In this document: positions 9,582 to 18,641 of the stretch, one piece after another
Layout: every line of letters begins with the position of its first letter
How positions within the stretch are numbered: position 1 is the first letter of the stretch
Assembly (NCBI RefSeq): GCF_900142925.1
Contig: NZ_FRCN01000005.1
Span: forward strand, 396,128 to 460,127
Length of the DNA: 64,000 nucleotides
Origin: Chitinophaga sp. CF418
GTDB taxonomy: Bacteria > Bacteroidota > Bacteroidia > Chitinophagales > Chitinophagaceae
Direction of reading: 5' to 3'
Translations under genes and position numbers: made by a program
The notes under the pieces: generated by a model
What the model was told of the DNA's origin: nothing
The model's database searches: none
Seen by the model: only the letters and a program-made list of their open reading frames with translations

Positions 9582-9626
9582 ATATGGGGGCCGGTTACTA
9601 CATTGTAAACGGCTCCCATATCGTTT
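9582..9626. terminator. Bidirectional terminator-like hairpin
   Basis: Two imperfectly complementary arms (9582-9596 and 9608-9621) meet between the convergent stops at 9577 and 9628, followed by a short T-rich run on the plus strand. Confidence 0.55.
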
Positions 9627-9627
9627 T

Positions 9628-10230
9628 CTAACGAACTATCCGGATCAGATGAATAACGGGAGGGTTCATCATCTTACGCGTCATTGTAGTACCTGCAATG
9701 GCAATCAATGTGCCATAGATCAGTAATACCTTCGTCATGCCCAACCCGGCTACTCCTGCCAGCAGCCCTCCGATACGTCCGCCTGCCATAACCTCTCCGC
9801 CCGCATCAAGGACCAGGGTTAAACTCAGGGTGTAAAGAAACAGCACTGTTATAACCGCCAGCGCAATCATTGGCTTTTTAGCAGCCCTGAACTTAGTATA
9901 TTTGTCAACGGTGTATGAAGCCCCCGGAAGGTGATCTTTCAGAAAGTCGAATATTTCCTGTCTTGTAGCATCGTCCTTAATTTGCAGATGTTCTTCTATA
10001 TTCTGGCCGAAGAAAACCTGGATATAGTCATTCCCCTCCTGCAGGTGGACCTCTTTGATGTAGTCCGCAGGAATGCTAAAGAGGCCTGGCGCCGTAAAGT
10101 CATTCATCTGCATATCCCTGACGATGTTCTCTATTTCATCTGGTTTCGGGTTTGCTTTGTACAGTGTTCCATTTGCGAAAGCTAACAGCTTGTCCCCTTT
10201 GTTGTCGTAGTTTGTCCAGTACCTGGTCAT
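9628..10230 (-). CDS. Unknown membrane protein, 200 residues
   Basis: I do not recognise this family. The first about 120 residues are soluble and acidic (TRYWTNYDNKGDKLLAFANG). They are followed by two hydrophobic helices (about residues 119-140, ending LVLDAGGEV, and about 155-180, ending LIAIAGTTM), with a glycine-rich loop between them. The C terminus is short and basic (TRKMMNPPVIHLIRIVR). This suggests a small inner-membrane protein with a cytoplasmic N-terminal domain. It is a single gene that converges on the amidohydrolase. Confidence 0.65.
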   Translation of the reverse strand: MTRYWTNYDNKGDKLLAFANGTLYKANPKPDEIENIVRDMQMNDFTAPGLFSIPADYIKEVHLQEGNDYIQVFFGQNIEEHLQIKDDATRQEIFDFLKDHLPGASYTVDKYTKFRAAKKPMIALAVITVLFLYTLSLTLVLDAGGEVMAGGRIGGLLAGVAGLGMTKVLLIYGTLIAIAGTTMTRKMMNPPVIHLIRIVR

Positions 10231-10312
10231 ATTGCCTATTAAAAAGGCAAGATAGATCGTATTATTTAAATTGTCAATATAATATATAATATAGGTGCGT
10301 AACCCTTTTTAT

Positions 10313-10428
10313 ATACCGGGGAGTTTTTAGCTTTATCATTGCCCGTATAAAGTCCTTTTAAGACAGATGTTATCCCTTCTAAGATACCGGAGAGGACCGA
10401 CGCTTTTAATCTTCTCATTGGCCGTATA
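10313..10428. repeat. Imperfect direct repeat before the ACT-domain gene
   Basis: Two related segments, 10313-10349 and 10384-10428, share ATACCGG(A/G)GAG at the left, a TTTTTA/TTTTAA run in the middle and TCATTG(C/G)CCGTATA at the right. The offset is 71 bases on the left and 79 on the right. It ends nine bases before the start codon at 10437. Confidence 0.5.
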
Positions 10429-10436
10429 TTTACAAC

Positions 10437-10841
10437 ATGAGCGGCATTACAGACATTTCCACATTACTGCAACACATGACGCCTCAGCTGCATGAGGGAG
10501 CATACGTTTTCTGCACGGTGAGCAACCCGGGACAGGTAGATTGGCAGGAGGTGATTGGGAGCTTCCGCGAAAAAGAAGGTACAACACTTATTCTTGCCAG
10601 GGAAACGGCGGACCGTCTTCAGCTGCCTTATACCTACATCGCCGCCTGGATCACACTCACCATACATTCGTCGCTGGAAGCGGTGGGACTTACGGCAGCC
10701 TTTTCCACGGCGCTTGCCAAAGCGGGGATCAGTTGTAATGTAATGGCAGCCTATTACCATGATCACATTTTTGTGGCTTTAGCAGATGCGGACAGGGCTA
10801 TGCAGGTGCTTAAATCATTCAGTACCAATACTTCTATATAA
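10437..10841 (+). CDS. ACT domain-containing protein (ACT_3/DUF2241-like)
   Basis: A 134-residue protein that matches the small stand-alone ACT family. It has MTPQLHEGAYVFCTV near the N terminus, an EKEGTTLILARETADRL segment, then YIAAWITLTIHSSLEAVGLTAA and GISCNVMAAYYHDHIFV. Members are double-ACT proteins thought to bind small ligands such as amino acids; no enzymatic function is established. No signal peptide is present. It stands alone, so its partner enzyme, if any, is not visible. Confidence in the family is high and in the role low. Confidence 0.85.
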   Translation: MSGITDISTLLQHMTPQLHEGAYVFCTVSNPGQVDWQEVIGSFREKEGTTLILARETADRLQLPYTYIAAWITLTIHSSLEAVGLTAAFSTALAKAGISCNVMAAYYHDHIFVALADADRAMQVLKSFSTNTSI

Positions 10842-11000
10842 CAAAAGGATAGATAATCACCGGCTGACCATACCGCTCAAGATGTAGTAAGACCGTTGTT
10901 ATAAAATAGCGGGTCGGCAAAATGGGGGGAGTGGTGGTTTGAAAATATTTTTTGTATCTTTCGTCGTTATACTTAATCAGCTATCCCTAACCGAACCTAC

Positions 11001-11579
11001 ATGAAAACTAAAATGCTATCACTGATAACAAGTGCTGTTATCACTTTTTTCTGTACGGGCTCCACGACCGTATTAGCGCAAAAGAAAGTGCTCAATCCGG
11101 GTACATTTAACATTGAGAAGAATGGTGCCGTTATTTCCTCAAAGGATATCAGAGGTACTGCCACCATCGGTAGCAGTAAGATGGCTATCATGAACCTGGA
11201 GTGTACTCTTCGTGATGGGAACAGAACATTGTCCATCAAATTTGATCTGAAGAAAATCGGCGAATTCAAGCCGGTTACTATTTCACTGGACCAATCGGCT
11301 GGCGGCGAAGAATCCGCCAACTTTGCACAATTTCTGAACTATCCGAAGGATGAATCAGCAGAAAACGCAGATGATGCTGCCAGTAAAGATGTTTCCTGCA
11401 ATTCTGAGAAAGGTACTTTCACACTTACAGAGATCAGGTTTGATGATGTGAAAGCCTTTATCTCCGGTCATTTTGAGTTCACGGGCCGAAATGATATCGA
11501 GTCAGGCGCTGAAAAAACGATCAACCTGAAAGGCACTTTCAGCGGTGTACAGATCGTTTGTATGGGCCCTCATCCATGA
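11001..11579 (+). CDS. Secreted protein of unknown function, 192 residues
   Basis: A signal peptide (residues 1-26, ending TTVLAQ) is followed by a soluble beta-rich domain with many charged residues. The alternating pattern LECTLRDGNRTLSIKFDLKKIG and GHFEFTGRNDIESGAEKTINLKGTFSG suggests a small beta-sandwich. Two cysteines (in VSCNS and IVCMG) could pair. I do not recognise the family. A TATCTTTC element near 10960, close to the Bacteroidetes -7 consensus, precedes the gene. Confidence 0.65.
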   Translation: MKTKMLSLITSAVITFFCTGSTTVLAQKKVLNPGTFNIEKNGAVISSKDIRGTATIGSSKMAIMNLECTLRDGNRTLSIKFDLKKIGEFKPVTISLDQSAGGEESANFAQFLNYPKDESAENADDAASKDVSCNSEKGTFTLTEIRFDDVKAFISGHFEFTGRNDIESGAEKTINLKGTFSGVQIVCMGPHP

Positions 11580-11645
11580 GCTACCATAAAATAGCTACTA
11601 CTGCTTTCACGTAAAAGATGGTACTCTCTCCGGTGGAAAGAATTA

Positions 11646-11684
11646 AAAGAAAGGGATATGTTATTGTAAGGTATCCCTTTCTTT
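11646..11684. terminator. Bidirectional terminator
   Basis: A perfect 13-base inverted repeat (AAAGAAAGGGATA at 11646-11658 and its complement at 11672-11684) sits between convergent genes. The arms themselves supply the A and T tracts on both strands. The right arm overlaps the stop codon of the minus-strand gene. Confidence 0.8.
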
Positions 11685-12084
11685 ATAATTCCTGCCCCGT
11701 CAGACAATAAAACAGGTTTTGTAACTGATGCACATGCACCACCGCTTGTCCATAGGGTATCAGCTGCCCTGGTGCGGCTGCCAGGAATTGAAAGGAATAT
11801 CCTTCATCCCTTACATACACACTGTCGTTACGATTGTACTTATAGGAGTACACATTTTCATCTTCTCCATGCGCTTTATCTCCTCTTACGAATCCAAAAC
11901 TGCGCAGATAACCCGTATCCAAAGACAAGGGATGTACATTTGCCAGCGGCAGTTTGCTTTTTGGCAGTGTTGAACTATAGATGAAGCCGTCTAATATGCC
12001 CTCTACCTCAAACACTGTTTCATTCATATACAGATCATAATACCATACCAGGTTACCCGGACGCACATCGTTTGCTTCAATCAT
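11683..12084 (-). CDS. Protein of unknown function, 133 residues
   Basis: The open frame extends to 12156, but MIEANDVRPGNLVWYYD at 12084 looks like the natural N terminus. The opening (xxPGNLVxY) resembles small Bacteroidetes proteins seen near phage or mobile genes. No signal peptide or membrane segment is present. The sequence is rich in aromatic residues and reads as an all-beta protein (VYSYKYNRNDSVYVRDEGYSF split by short turns). A TATACTTG element at 12103-12110 (minus strand, one mismatch to TAnnTTTG) supports the shorter start. Function is unknown. Confidence 0.6.
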   Translation of the reverse strand: MIEANDVRPGNLVWYYDLYMNETVFEVEGILDGFIYSSTLPKSKLPLANVHPLSLDTGYLRSFGFVRGDKAHGEDENVYSYKYNRNDSVYVRDEGYSFQFLAAAPGQLIPYGQAVVHVHQLQNLFYCLTGQEL

Positions 12085-12207
12085 GATACAATAATTCTCC
12101 TGCAAGTATAACGGTATATTCCTATTATTTAACCTTTCCACTGCGGTCAGGACCAATTATCGTTATTGCTTCAGGCGGCAATACTGCAGCAGCGGATGGT
12201 AAAAATG

Positions 12208-12238
12208 AAGGCTGTCCACCATAACAGCGGACAGCCTT
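12208..12238 (-). terminator. Terminator of the caspase-fusion gene
   Basis: AAGGCTGTCC (12208-12217) and GGACAGCCTT (12229-12238) form a 10-base stem with an 11-base loop. On the minus strand the stem is followed by a run of five T. Confidence 0.75.
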
Positions 12239-12258
12239 TCCTTTATTTGAATGGATAG

Positions 12259-15200
12259 TTACAGTCGGGTGCGGGCGGACATTGCCGGTGCCTCCGCAAA
12301 CGGTTTAAGATCAGCTTTCAGCCCTTCGATAATATCGACAAATTTGTCGGCTACCAGCTTGAACCCGGCATTAGTAGGATGTATCTCATCATACCAGCTG
12401 CCACGGTCCACAATCTCCCTCACATTGATATAGTAAACTACTCCCGGGAATGCGGCGGACACTTTTTCCAGGCGCTTGTTAAATTCATCCACCATAAAGC
12501 GGATCAGGGATTCTCTCACCGCCTGCTGATGAATATTCTTCCGGATCATGTATTTACCCAGCCAGCTGGTTCTACGGGGGTAAAGATCTGTATCAACCGG
12601 TATGATATAGTCGTAACTGTGCACCAGCATACGCAGGTTCGGATACCTGTTGTGCAGTTCGGTGAACATATCGGTATACCATGTTTCCAGGCGGTCCAGC
12701 TTATCGAAGAAGGTCTTGTTCAGGAATCGTGCCAGCGTCATATCATCTTTAGCAGGCGTGTCGCGTAAAGAATACTGGAACTGCTCGCCAAGTATGTCAT
12801 TACCACCACCGCTGACCAGGAAGATCTGCGCTTCCTCTTCTTTGATCCCCTTCAGGTACTCTCTTTCCTTCATATAGTTCTCCAGCGTATCGCCTGCTTC
12901 GGCAAAGCTGCGGATCGCATAGAGTTTGTACAGATGGTCTATGGTATCCAGCACACGGATAGGATACTGGAACCAGGAATCGCCTTCTGCTACGATCCTT
13001 AACCTGTTTGTCTCTTTTAAGCGTTTATACAGTCTTTTGCGCTGACGGCTTTCAATAGTATTGGCTGCCCACAATACAACGTCTCCCCACAGGCCTTTTT
13101 CGCCTTCCGGGACCTTAATTTCAGGTTTCAGCTTCAGGCGGGTAGGTTGTCCGTTTTCATCTGTTACCAGGTCGTAATACAAACCGGCGGCATAATAAGC
13201 CGTCTCGTCGTACTCCATCAGTTCCTGCAGCATCTTACGGTCTATGTTATTGAAGTCTGGATTATTGAAGACGAGGTATAAGGTCTGGGTGATCCAGCCT
13301 TTAAATTCTGCCGGAATATCGTCTTCCATTACAGCTCCTTTGGCGACCTCTGTTTTACCTCTTACCAGTCCTTTCTCACGGTCGGCCAGCACATAAGGAG
13401 CCGGCAGGCTACCCAGGGAAAGCGCCTTCACATTGAACTCGTCTGTGCTGACGATCAGCTTCAGCGTTTCCATGCTTAATGGCCAGTTATATTCCTTTAC
13501 AAAATCATCCTGGCGGATGATGATCCTGTCTTTGCCTTTCCTGGCCAGAATAAGCTCTTTACCGGGTTCCAGCAGCCAGGGGGATTGTGGCAGGTATTCC
13601 AGGTAACTGCTGAACTGGATACCGAGATACAGGGCAGCTACGTATACGGATTGTTGGGTGGTATTAGTGAGTTTTATTTCCATGGCGCCTTCCCAGAGAC
13701 CCTGACCAGGCTCAAAATCGAAGGTGGCAGTTCCGGTATCGGTGCTGATCTTTTCCTTGCTGCCATCCGGATAGATCCTGGCAACATCGATCTGTAAGGG
13801 TTTTTCAGGGAAGCCTTCCGGGATAACACTGTTCTGCAGCTGCTTGATAAACTGCCATTGGGAGATGTGTTTCAGTGTTTCTACCAGTTCAACATCTCCT
13901 TTCTCTTTTGTCAGATCCAGGGGGCGTACCACCGGACGGTAAGGATCATTGGCATGTGTAATAACTGCTTCACCTGCCCTGATATGCAGTGCATAGTCTG
14001 CACCGCGGCCATTCACTGCAGCACCTGACTGGAATTCAAAATGACCTCCAGCCTTGCGTTCAATATCGTCCAGCAGCTGGGCCATCTCTGCAGGATTACC
14101 ATTGCTGTTGTTCAGCTCCAGCAATATTTTTCCGCTCATCAGTCCTTCTGCAAATGCTTTATGAGCTTTCGTCTGGTCAGGCGTACCGTCAATGGTGATG
14201 CCGCTGTAATCAATGAATACGTTGTCTATGCGGGCGGTCCATTTCTGGTTTGCATCGTCAGCATTTACGATAGTGAGCTTCGTATTTTTATCTACACCAT
14301 GGATAGCGCCAATATTCAGCTGCCATCCATTCTTACCATAAGTGGCTTCGGCAATAGTGACATTGTCTGTGAGACTGCGATTCAGGAAACCAGTGTACAA
14401 CAGTCTGTCAGTATCTCCTGATACATAAATACGCGGCGTCTGTTCGAAACTGAAACGCAGGTACTGCCTGATCCTGCTGCTCAGGTCATTATAGGAAACA
14501 TTACCGGTACAGGCATCAAGAGCACCCAGCAGTTTTTTGGTGAATATTCCTTCCCCATTTATTTCAACGGCAGACTGATTACTTTCGCAGGCAGCCATTT
14601 GTATATGGATACCTTCGGGCAGGAATTCATCCGTCTTTTTATATTTTATGTCTTCTTCTCTGATCTCAGTACTGAACACGAACTCACTCCATTCACGCTG
14701 CGGGAAAGCGCCGGAGTAACGTGTATTGTCGTAGATCATACGTTTGATCACTTTGTCTTTGGCGAAGGCAGCATTGATCAGCTGACCACGGGTATTATCG
14801 CCGGAATGACAGCAGTCAAAGATCACCACGATATGTGCGGCTGTCTTATTGTACAATTTAGCGATCATATAACGCAGTTCCTTATCTGTCAGCAGGAACT
14901 CAGCTGCCTTGCTGGTACCACCGTCATAACACACGATGCATTCCAGTTTGCCGTCAGTTTCATCCCACATAGGTGCCGCATCTTCCTGGGTACCGTGGCC
15001 TGAGAAATAGAACAGGATGGTATCTTCTTTCTTCGCCTGTCCCAGGTGCTCCTCAAATGCCTTTACTACGTTGCCCCTTGTTACTTCGGAATCTGTTATC
15101 TTTTTGATCTTACAATCAAACACTGTGCGGTTCTTCAGGTAGTCTTCCACCTGTTGCAGATCGTGCAGGCAGCCGCTTAGTTTACGCACCTGGTCATATT

Positions 15201-16215
15201 CATTGATACCGGCCAGCAGGGCATATACTTTTCCGCTGGAAGGTGCTACCTCTTTTGCAGTGCTTTCTTCATAATCATTGGGATTATATCCTTCATTGTC
15301 TGTTGCTTCCGGAGCGCCTTCCTCATCACTGTTCTCATCAACAAACTGGGCAGCGATCCCTCCTTCGGTGGTCAATCCGATAGATAGTTCCCGGGTCGCA
15401 AAATTTAAAGAACGGACCGTAGCTGCAGGCGTAAATTCTGCAGCTGTAACACCACTGATCAATGCATCCCAGTCAAAGGCAGGTCCGATGTCCCATTTAC
15501 CGGAAGGGCGATAGTTGATATGGGATACGATGCCTTTGAATGACAGTACATCATCCGTAGTGATATATCTTTTATCCTCCGGCAGGAACTGGCGGGGGAT
15601 ATTATATTTGGCGGTCAGATAACGGAGCAGGATGATAGTGCTTTCCAGTTGTTCAGGTGTATAGGAAGCATAATAGGACTGTTCCCTGAAAGGCTTGTCG
15701 ATCTTCAGGTAGGCAGCGGTATTACTCAATGAGCAATACTCATCAACAGGCCCAGGCTTACCGTCCTGCGGAGCGCGTGAGTAAATGGTTTCGAGGTTCC
15801 CATCGCGGGGCACGAGATATGCATAATTAGAGAGCTCGATGCCGATGGTCACCTTATCCTGCGCATTGTTTGTACCCTGATTTCCAAGGCCGGCTCCCAG
15901 ATGACCGGACCAGTTACCTGAAGGGAATAACTGGTAGATGGTACCATCCCGGGCAATTACAAAAGGTACAGAAACGTGTCTTCCCTGAGTGGTCAGGCTC
16001 AATATGTCGGACTTGAGATTACCGGCCGTAAAATGCAGTACTATCCGCTCCTTCGTATGGGTATCAGGATAGAAATAATTGTTACGGTCTGGCTTGTACA
16101 ATTGTCCCTTGAGGATCAGTTGTTCATTGGGAACCTGCAGGGAAAATGGTGTTAGGAATGGAGCTGCTTCACTCTTGAAACGAGCTTCGATCTGGGGTAA
16201 AGAATCGTATCTCAT
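12259..16215 (-). CDS. Fusion protein: amidase_2 + caspase-like peptidase + SGNH hydrolase
   Basis: This 1318-residue protein joins three enzyme folds. Residues about 55-255 are an N-acetylmuramoyl-L-alanine amidase (amidase_2/PGRP) domain, with zinc-ligand candidates His61 (LHFTAG) and His232 (SHINYRPSGKWDIGP). Residues about 328-620 are a caspase/metacaspase domain (peptidase C14) with the dyad His407 (FSGHG) and Cys469 (FDCCHSG). A beta-rich linker of about 450 residues of unknown type follows. Residues about 1070-1300 are an SGNH/GDSL hydrolase with Ser1080 (EGDSW), Asn1139 (GGGND), Asp1276 and His1279 (DEIHP). All key residues appear intact. There is no signal peptide, although amidases and many SGNH enzymes act outside the cytoplasm. 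The gene is alone with its own terminator. A role in immunity or cell death is inferred only from the caspase domain. Confidence 0.88.
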   Translation of the reverse strand: MRYDSLPQIEARFKSEAAPFLTPFSLQVPNEQLILKGQLYKPDRNNYFYPDTHTKERIVLHFTAGNLKSDILSLTTQGRHVSVPFVIARDGTIYQLFPSGNWSGHLGAGLGNQGTNNAQDKVTIGIELSNYAYLVPRDGNLETIYSRAPQDGKPGPVDEYCSLSNTAAYLKIDKPFREQSYYASYTPEQLESTIILLRYLTAKYNIPRQFLPEDKRYITTDDVLSFKGIVSHINYRPSGKWDIGPAFDWDALISGVTAAEFTPAATVRSLNFATRELSIGLTTEGGIAAQFVDENSDEEGAPEATDNEGYNPNDYEESTAKEVAPSSGKVYALLAGINEYDQVRKLSGCLHDLQQVEDYLKNRTVFDCKIKKITDSEVTRGNVVKAFEEHLGQAKKEDTILFYFSGHGTQEDAAPMWDETDGKLECIVCYDGGTSKAAEFLLTDKELRYMIAKLYNKTAAHIVVIFDCCHSGDNTRGQLINAAFAKDKVIKRMIYDNTRYSGAFPQREWSEFVFSTEIREEDIKYKKTDEFLPEGIHIQMAACESNQSAVEINGEGIFTKKLLGALDACTGNVSYNDLSSRIRQYLRFSFEQTPRIYVSGDTDRLLYTGFLNRSLTDNVTIAEATYGKNGWQLNIGAIHGVDKNTKLTIVNADDANQKWTARIDNVFIDYSGITIDGTPDQTKAHKAFAEGLMSGKILLELNNSNGNPAEMAQLLDDIERKAGGHFEFQSGAAVNGRGADYALHIRAGEAVITHANDPYRPVVRPLDLTKEKGDVELVETLKHISQWQFIKQLQNSVIPEGFPEKPLQIDVARIYPDGSKEKISTDTGTATFDFEPGQGLWEGAMEIKLTNTTQQSVYVAALYLGIQFSSYLEYLPQSPWLLEPGKELILARKGKDRIIIRQDDFVKEYNWPLSMETLKLIVSTDEFNVKALSLGSLPAPYVLADREKGLVRGKTEVAKGAVMEDDIPAEFKGWITQTLYLVFNNPDFNNIDRKMLQELMEYDETAYYAAGLYYDLVTDENGQPTRLKLKPEIKVPEGEKGLWGDVVLWAANTIESRQRKRLYKRLKETNRLRIVAEGDSWFQYPIRVLDTIDHLYKLYAIRSFAEAGDTLENYMKEREYLKGIKEEEAQIFLVSGGGNDILGEQFQYSLRDTPAKDDMTLARFLNKTFFDKLDRLETWYTDMFTELHNRYPNLRMLVHSYDYIIPVDTDLYPRRTSWLGKYMIRKNIHQQAVRESLIRFMVDEFNKRLEKVSAAFPGVVYYINVREIVDRGSWYDEIHPTNAGFKLVADKFVDIIEGLKADLKPFAEAPAMSARTRL

Positions 16216-16605
16216 GTAGAGTCTAAATTTAAATATGGGGTATTGATAAATTCAGTTGCTGGTTACTTATCCCAGGCTATCGTGCACTGCGTGACGTGTG
16301 ATGTTCAAAATAAACGATTTTTCAAATAGCGACAAAGTGCGTTGTCCATTCCAAATATATGACTTTAAGTTCATAATCAGCGATTTACCTTCCTTTTCAC
16401 GGAGGCTTGACTTTATAGCCGGGCCTGTATATTTATTTACCCCCTTTTCGTCCATAAGTCCACAGTAACATACTATTTCGTATCAATAATTAATTATTCT
16501 CGAGATATAACAATTTGATATATAATATCCTTGTAAGAATGCCTGAAAATAAGCAAGATTTTAGCGGCAAGGGAGGTATTAATTTCTCTTTTAAAATTCT
16601 CAGTC
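16216..16605. other. Intergenic region of 390 bases
   Basis: This AT-rich stretch separates the caspase-fusion gene (minus) and the small secreted protein (plus). It should hold both promoters. A weak TAAATTTG-like box (TAAATTTA on either strand, 16224-16231) precedes the fusion gene. A 62-codon minus-strand frame (16267-16455) has no recognisable features and I do not call it a gene. Confidence 0.4.
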
Positions 16606-16845
16606 ATGAAAAAGCATCTTGTAACACTCGGTTTGCTGATCGTATCCGGTGTGTTTGTTTATTTCCAAAGTCTGCCTGCCCCATCTTTTGCGGCAAGGAC
16701 CAGTACGGATAAAGCATACACTACCTATAACGATTATGTCATACAGGACACCATACCACGTTCTGATACCTCCAAACATAAGATGAAGATGAAACATAAA
16801 ATGAAAAAAGACAGTACATGGCGGAAAGACAGTGTTCCTCATTAA
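16606..16845 (+). CDS. Small secreted protein with Lys/Met/His-rich tail
   Basis: A 79-residue product with a good signal peptide (residues 1-28, ending PSFA). The mature part is only about 50 residues and ends in a very basic, methionine- and histidine-rich stretch (SKHKMKMKHKMKKDSTWRKD). Nothing identifies a family. The composition would suit metal or polyanion binding, but this is inference. The hairpin directly downstream supports it being a real transcription unit. Confidence 0.6.
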   Translation: MKKHLVTLGLLIVSGVFVYFQSLPAPSFAARTSTDKAYTTYNDYVIQDTIPRSDTSKHKMKMKHKMKKDSTWRKDSVPH

Positions 16846-16858
16846 GAACTGAAATATG

Positions 16859-16893
16859 AAGAGGCTGTATCACTAACGGGATGCAGCCTCTTT
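16859..16893 (+). terminator. Rho-independent terminator
   Basis: GAGGCTG (16861-16867) pairs with CAGCCTC (16884-16890), extended by AT pairs, then TTT. It lies 15 bases after the stop of the small secreted protein. Confidence 0.6.
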
Positions 16894-17047
16894 ACATTCG
16901 GGTACCGGGAAAGACAGTTATCTTCAGGACCTGTTTTTATATTTGAATACCTCATTTTCTGCTTTATCACTTATCCCACACGTTTCGTCACATTTGCCCC
17001 CTCTGCGTCCTGTTCTTCCTTAGTATTGCAGTCAAATCAAGACCACT

Positions 17048-18580
17048 ATGAGACTCATCTTTTTCCTCTCAGCCATCATGCTGAGCGGGATATTTTCGAA
17101 GGCACAGAACAGACTGGGAAAATTAAATATCTATTTTAACAACATTTCGCGGGAGGAAGACATGAACGGGAATATACTTCTGGCGGAGAACGGACGCCCC
17201 GTTTATCTGAGATCTTTCGGTTATTCCGATTTCCCGTCTGCCAGTGAGAATGACATAAACGTACGTTATAACCTGGCTTCAATATCTAAAATTTTCACAT
17301 CGACAGCTATCCTGCAGTTAAAGGAAAAAGGGAGGCTCCATCTGGAAGATACCTTTCAGCATTATTTCCCTGCATTCCCTTATCCTGGCATTACGATCAG
17401 GCATTTACTAACGCATACATCCGGCCTGCCTGATCTGGAATTGTATGAGCCCCTTGTACAACAGTTTCCGGATACTATCATTACAAATGATATCATCATT
17501 TCCACATTAATAAAAGAAAACAAACCGTTGTATTTCCATCCGGGAGAAAAGTACAGCTATTGCAATATGAACTATAGCCTGCTTGCTATGCTGGTGGAAA
17601 AGCTCAGCGGACTTTCGTTCAGTGATTATCTTCAGACATATATTTTTCAGCCGGCAAGGATGTTGCTGACCTATTGCGTAAAAACATCTTATCAGCAATC
17701 ACAAGGGGGAATAGCCACACCACATGTGAAAGCTACGTTTTACGACACTGCGTATTCTCCTGCTTTCCAGGTGAAACGATATCGCTATACCGGTTATAAC
17801 AACAGTTCTCCAACAGGTGCATCCAATATTATCACCAACACCAGTGATCTGCAACTGTTTGACCGTGCTTTCTTCGATGGCAAACTATTAAGCCCCGCCT
17901 CTATAGAAGAAGCGCTGACGCCTGTACGGCTCAATAACGGCGAAATTTACTGGGAGCATATGGACACCATGCTGGGAGAAGGTAAAGGTAGTTATGGGTT
18001 GGGCTGGGAGATCTTTGAGCAACCCGGTTTCGGGAAGTCAGTAGGACATGGCGGCTTTATGTTTGGCTTAGCCACTTTCTATTTCAGGAACCTTGACAAA
18101 AAACAAACCATCATAGCGTTTGACAATGTTGCAGGGCCAACCTTTGGTAACGTTGTTACATCTGCCTTTTACATCATGAATAATCAGCCGCCGATGGAGC
18201 TGAAAATGAAAGCCTCCTTAGTCAGGCTATTCGCCCGCACAATGGTGCAATACGGTGTGGATGACGCTGTCACTTGTCTTACCGCATTTAAAAGCGATAC
18301 TGGTAAATACTATCTCAGTGAGCGGGAGATGAACCAGCTGGGGTATGAATTCCTGTATTTCTCTTCATTCCCCGATCATCTGCAATTTGCCATAGAAACC
18401 TTTAAGATCAATATGCTGCTTTTTCCTGAAAGTTATAATACTTATGACAGTTATGCAGAAGCGTTATCGAAGGCAGGCAAAAAACAGGAAGCCATCCTCA
18501 TGTACCAGAAGTCCATTGCGTTAAACCCGGACAACCAGGGCGGCATAAAAGCGTTGAAACAGTTACTCAGCCAGCTGTAG
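17048..18580 (+). CDS. Secreted serine hydrolase, class C beta-lactamase family, with TPR-like tail
   Basis: The 510-residue protein has a signal peptide (ending FSKAQ) and a beta-lactamase/transpeptidase-like domain at about residues 30-370. The SxxK motif is Ser78-Ile-Ser-Lys81 (LASISKIFTS), the YxN motif is in KYSYCNMNYS, HTSGLPD follows in the usual place, and GHGGF takes the position of the KTG box. The last 100 residues resemble tetratricopeptide repeats (YDSYAEALSKAGKKQEAILMY split over one unit). Such proteins are usually esterases or D-amino-peptidases rather than true beta-lactamases. The gene is single and is followed by a strong terminator. Confidence 0.88.
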   Translation: MRLIFFLSAIMLSGIFSKAQNRLGKLNIYFNNISREEDMNGNILLAENGRPVYLRSFGYSDFPSASENDINVRYNLASISKIFTSTAILQLKEKGRLHLEDTFQHYFPAFPYPGITIRHLLTHTSGLPDLELYEPLVQQFPDTIITNDIIISTLIKENKPLYFHPGEKYSYCNMNYSLLAMLVEKLSGLSFSDYLQTYIFQPARMLLTYCVKTSYQQSQGGIATPHVKATFYDTAYSPAFQVKRYRYTGYNNSSPTGASNIITNTSDLQLFDRAFFDGKLLSPASIEEALTPVRLNNGEIYWEHMDTMLGEGKGSYGLGWEIFEQPGFGKSVGHGGFMFGLATFYFRNLDKKQTIIAFDNVAGPTFGNVVTSAFYIMNNQPPMELKMKASLVRLFARTMVQYGVDDAVTCLTAFKSDTGKYYLSEREMNQLGYEFLYFSSFPDHLQFAIETFKINMLLFPESYNTYDSYAEALSKAGKKQEAILMYQKSIALNPDNQGGIKALKQLLSQL

Positions 18581-18603
18581 CGACTTATCCGTTCTGTTAT
18601 GTA

Positions 18604-18639
18604 AATAGTGTGGCTGCCAACAGCCACACTATTCTTTTT
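18604..18639 (+). terminator. Rho-independent terminator
   Basis: A perfect 13-base stem (18604-18616 with 18621-18633) and a four-base loop are followed by CTTTTTG. It lies 23 bases after the stop of the beta-lactamase-like gene. Confidence 0.9.
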
Positions 18640-18641
18640 GA

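Noticed and set aside
16267..16455. Minus-strand frame of 62 codons upstream of the caspase-fusion gene
   Set aside because: Its composition is unremarkable, no family is recognisable, and it covers the likely promoter of the neighbouring gene.
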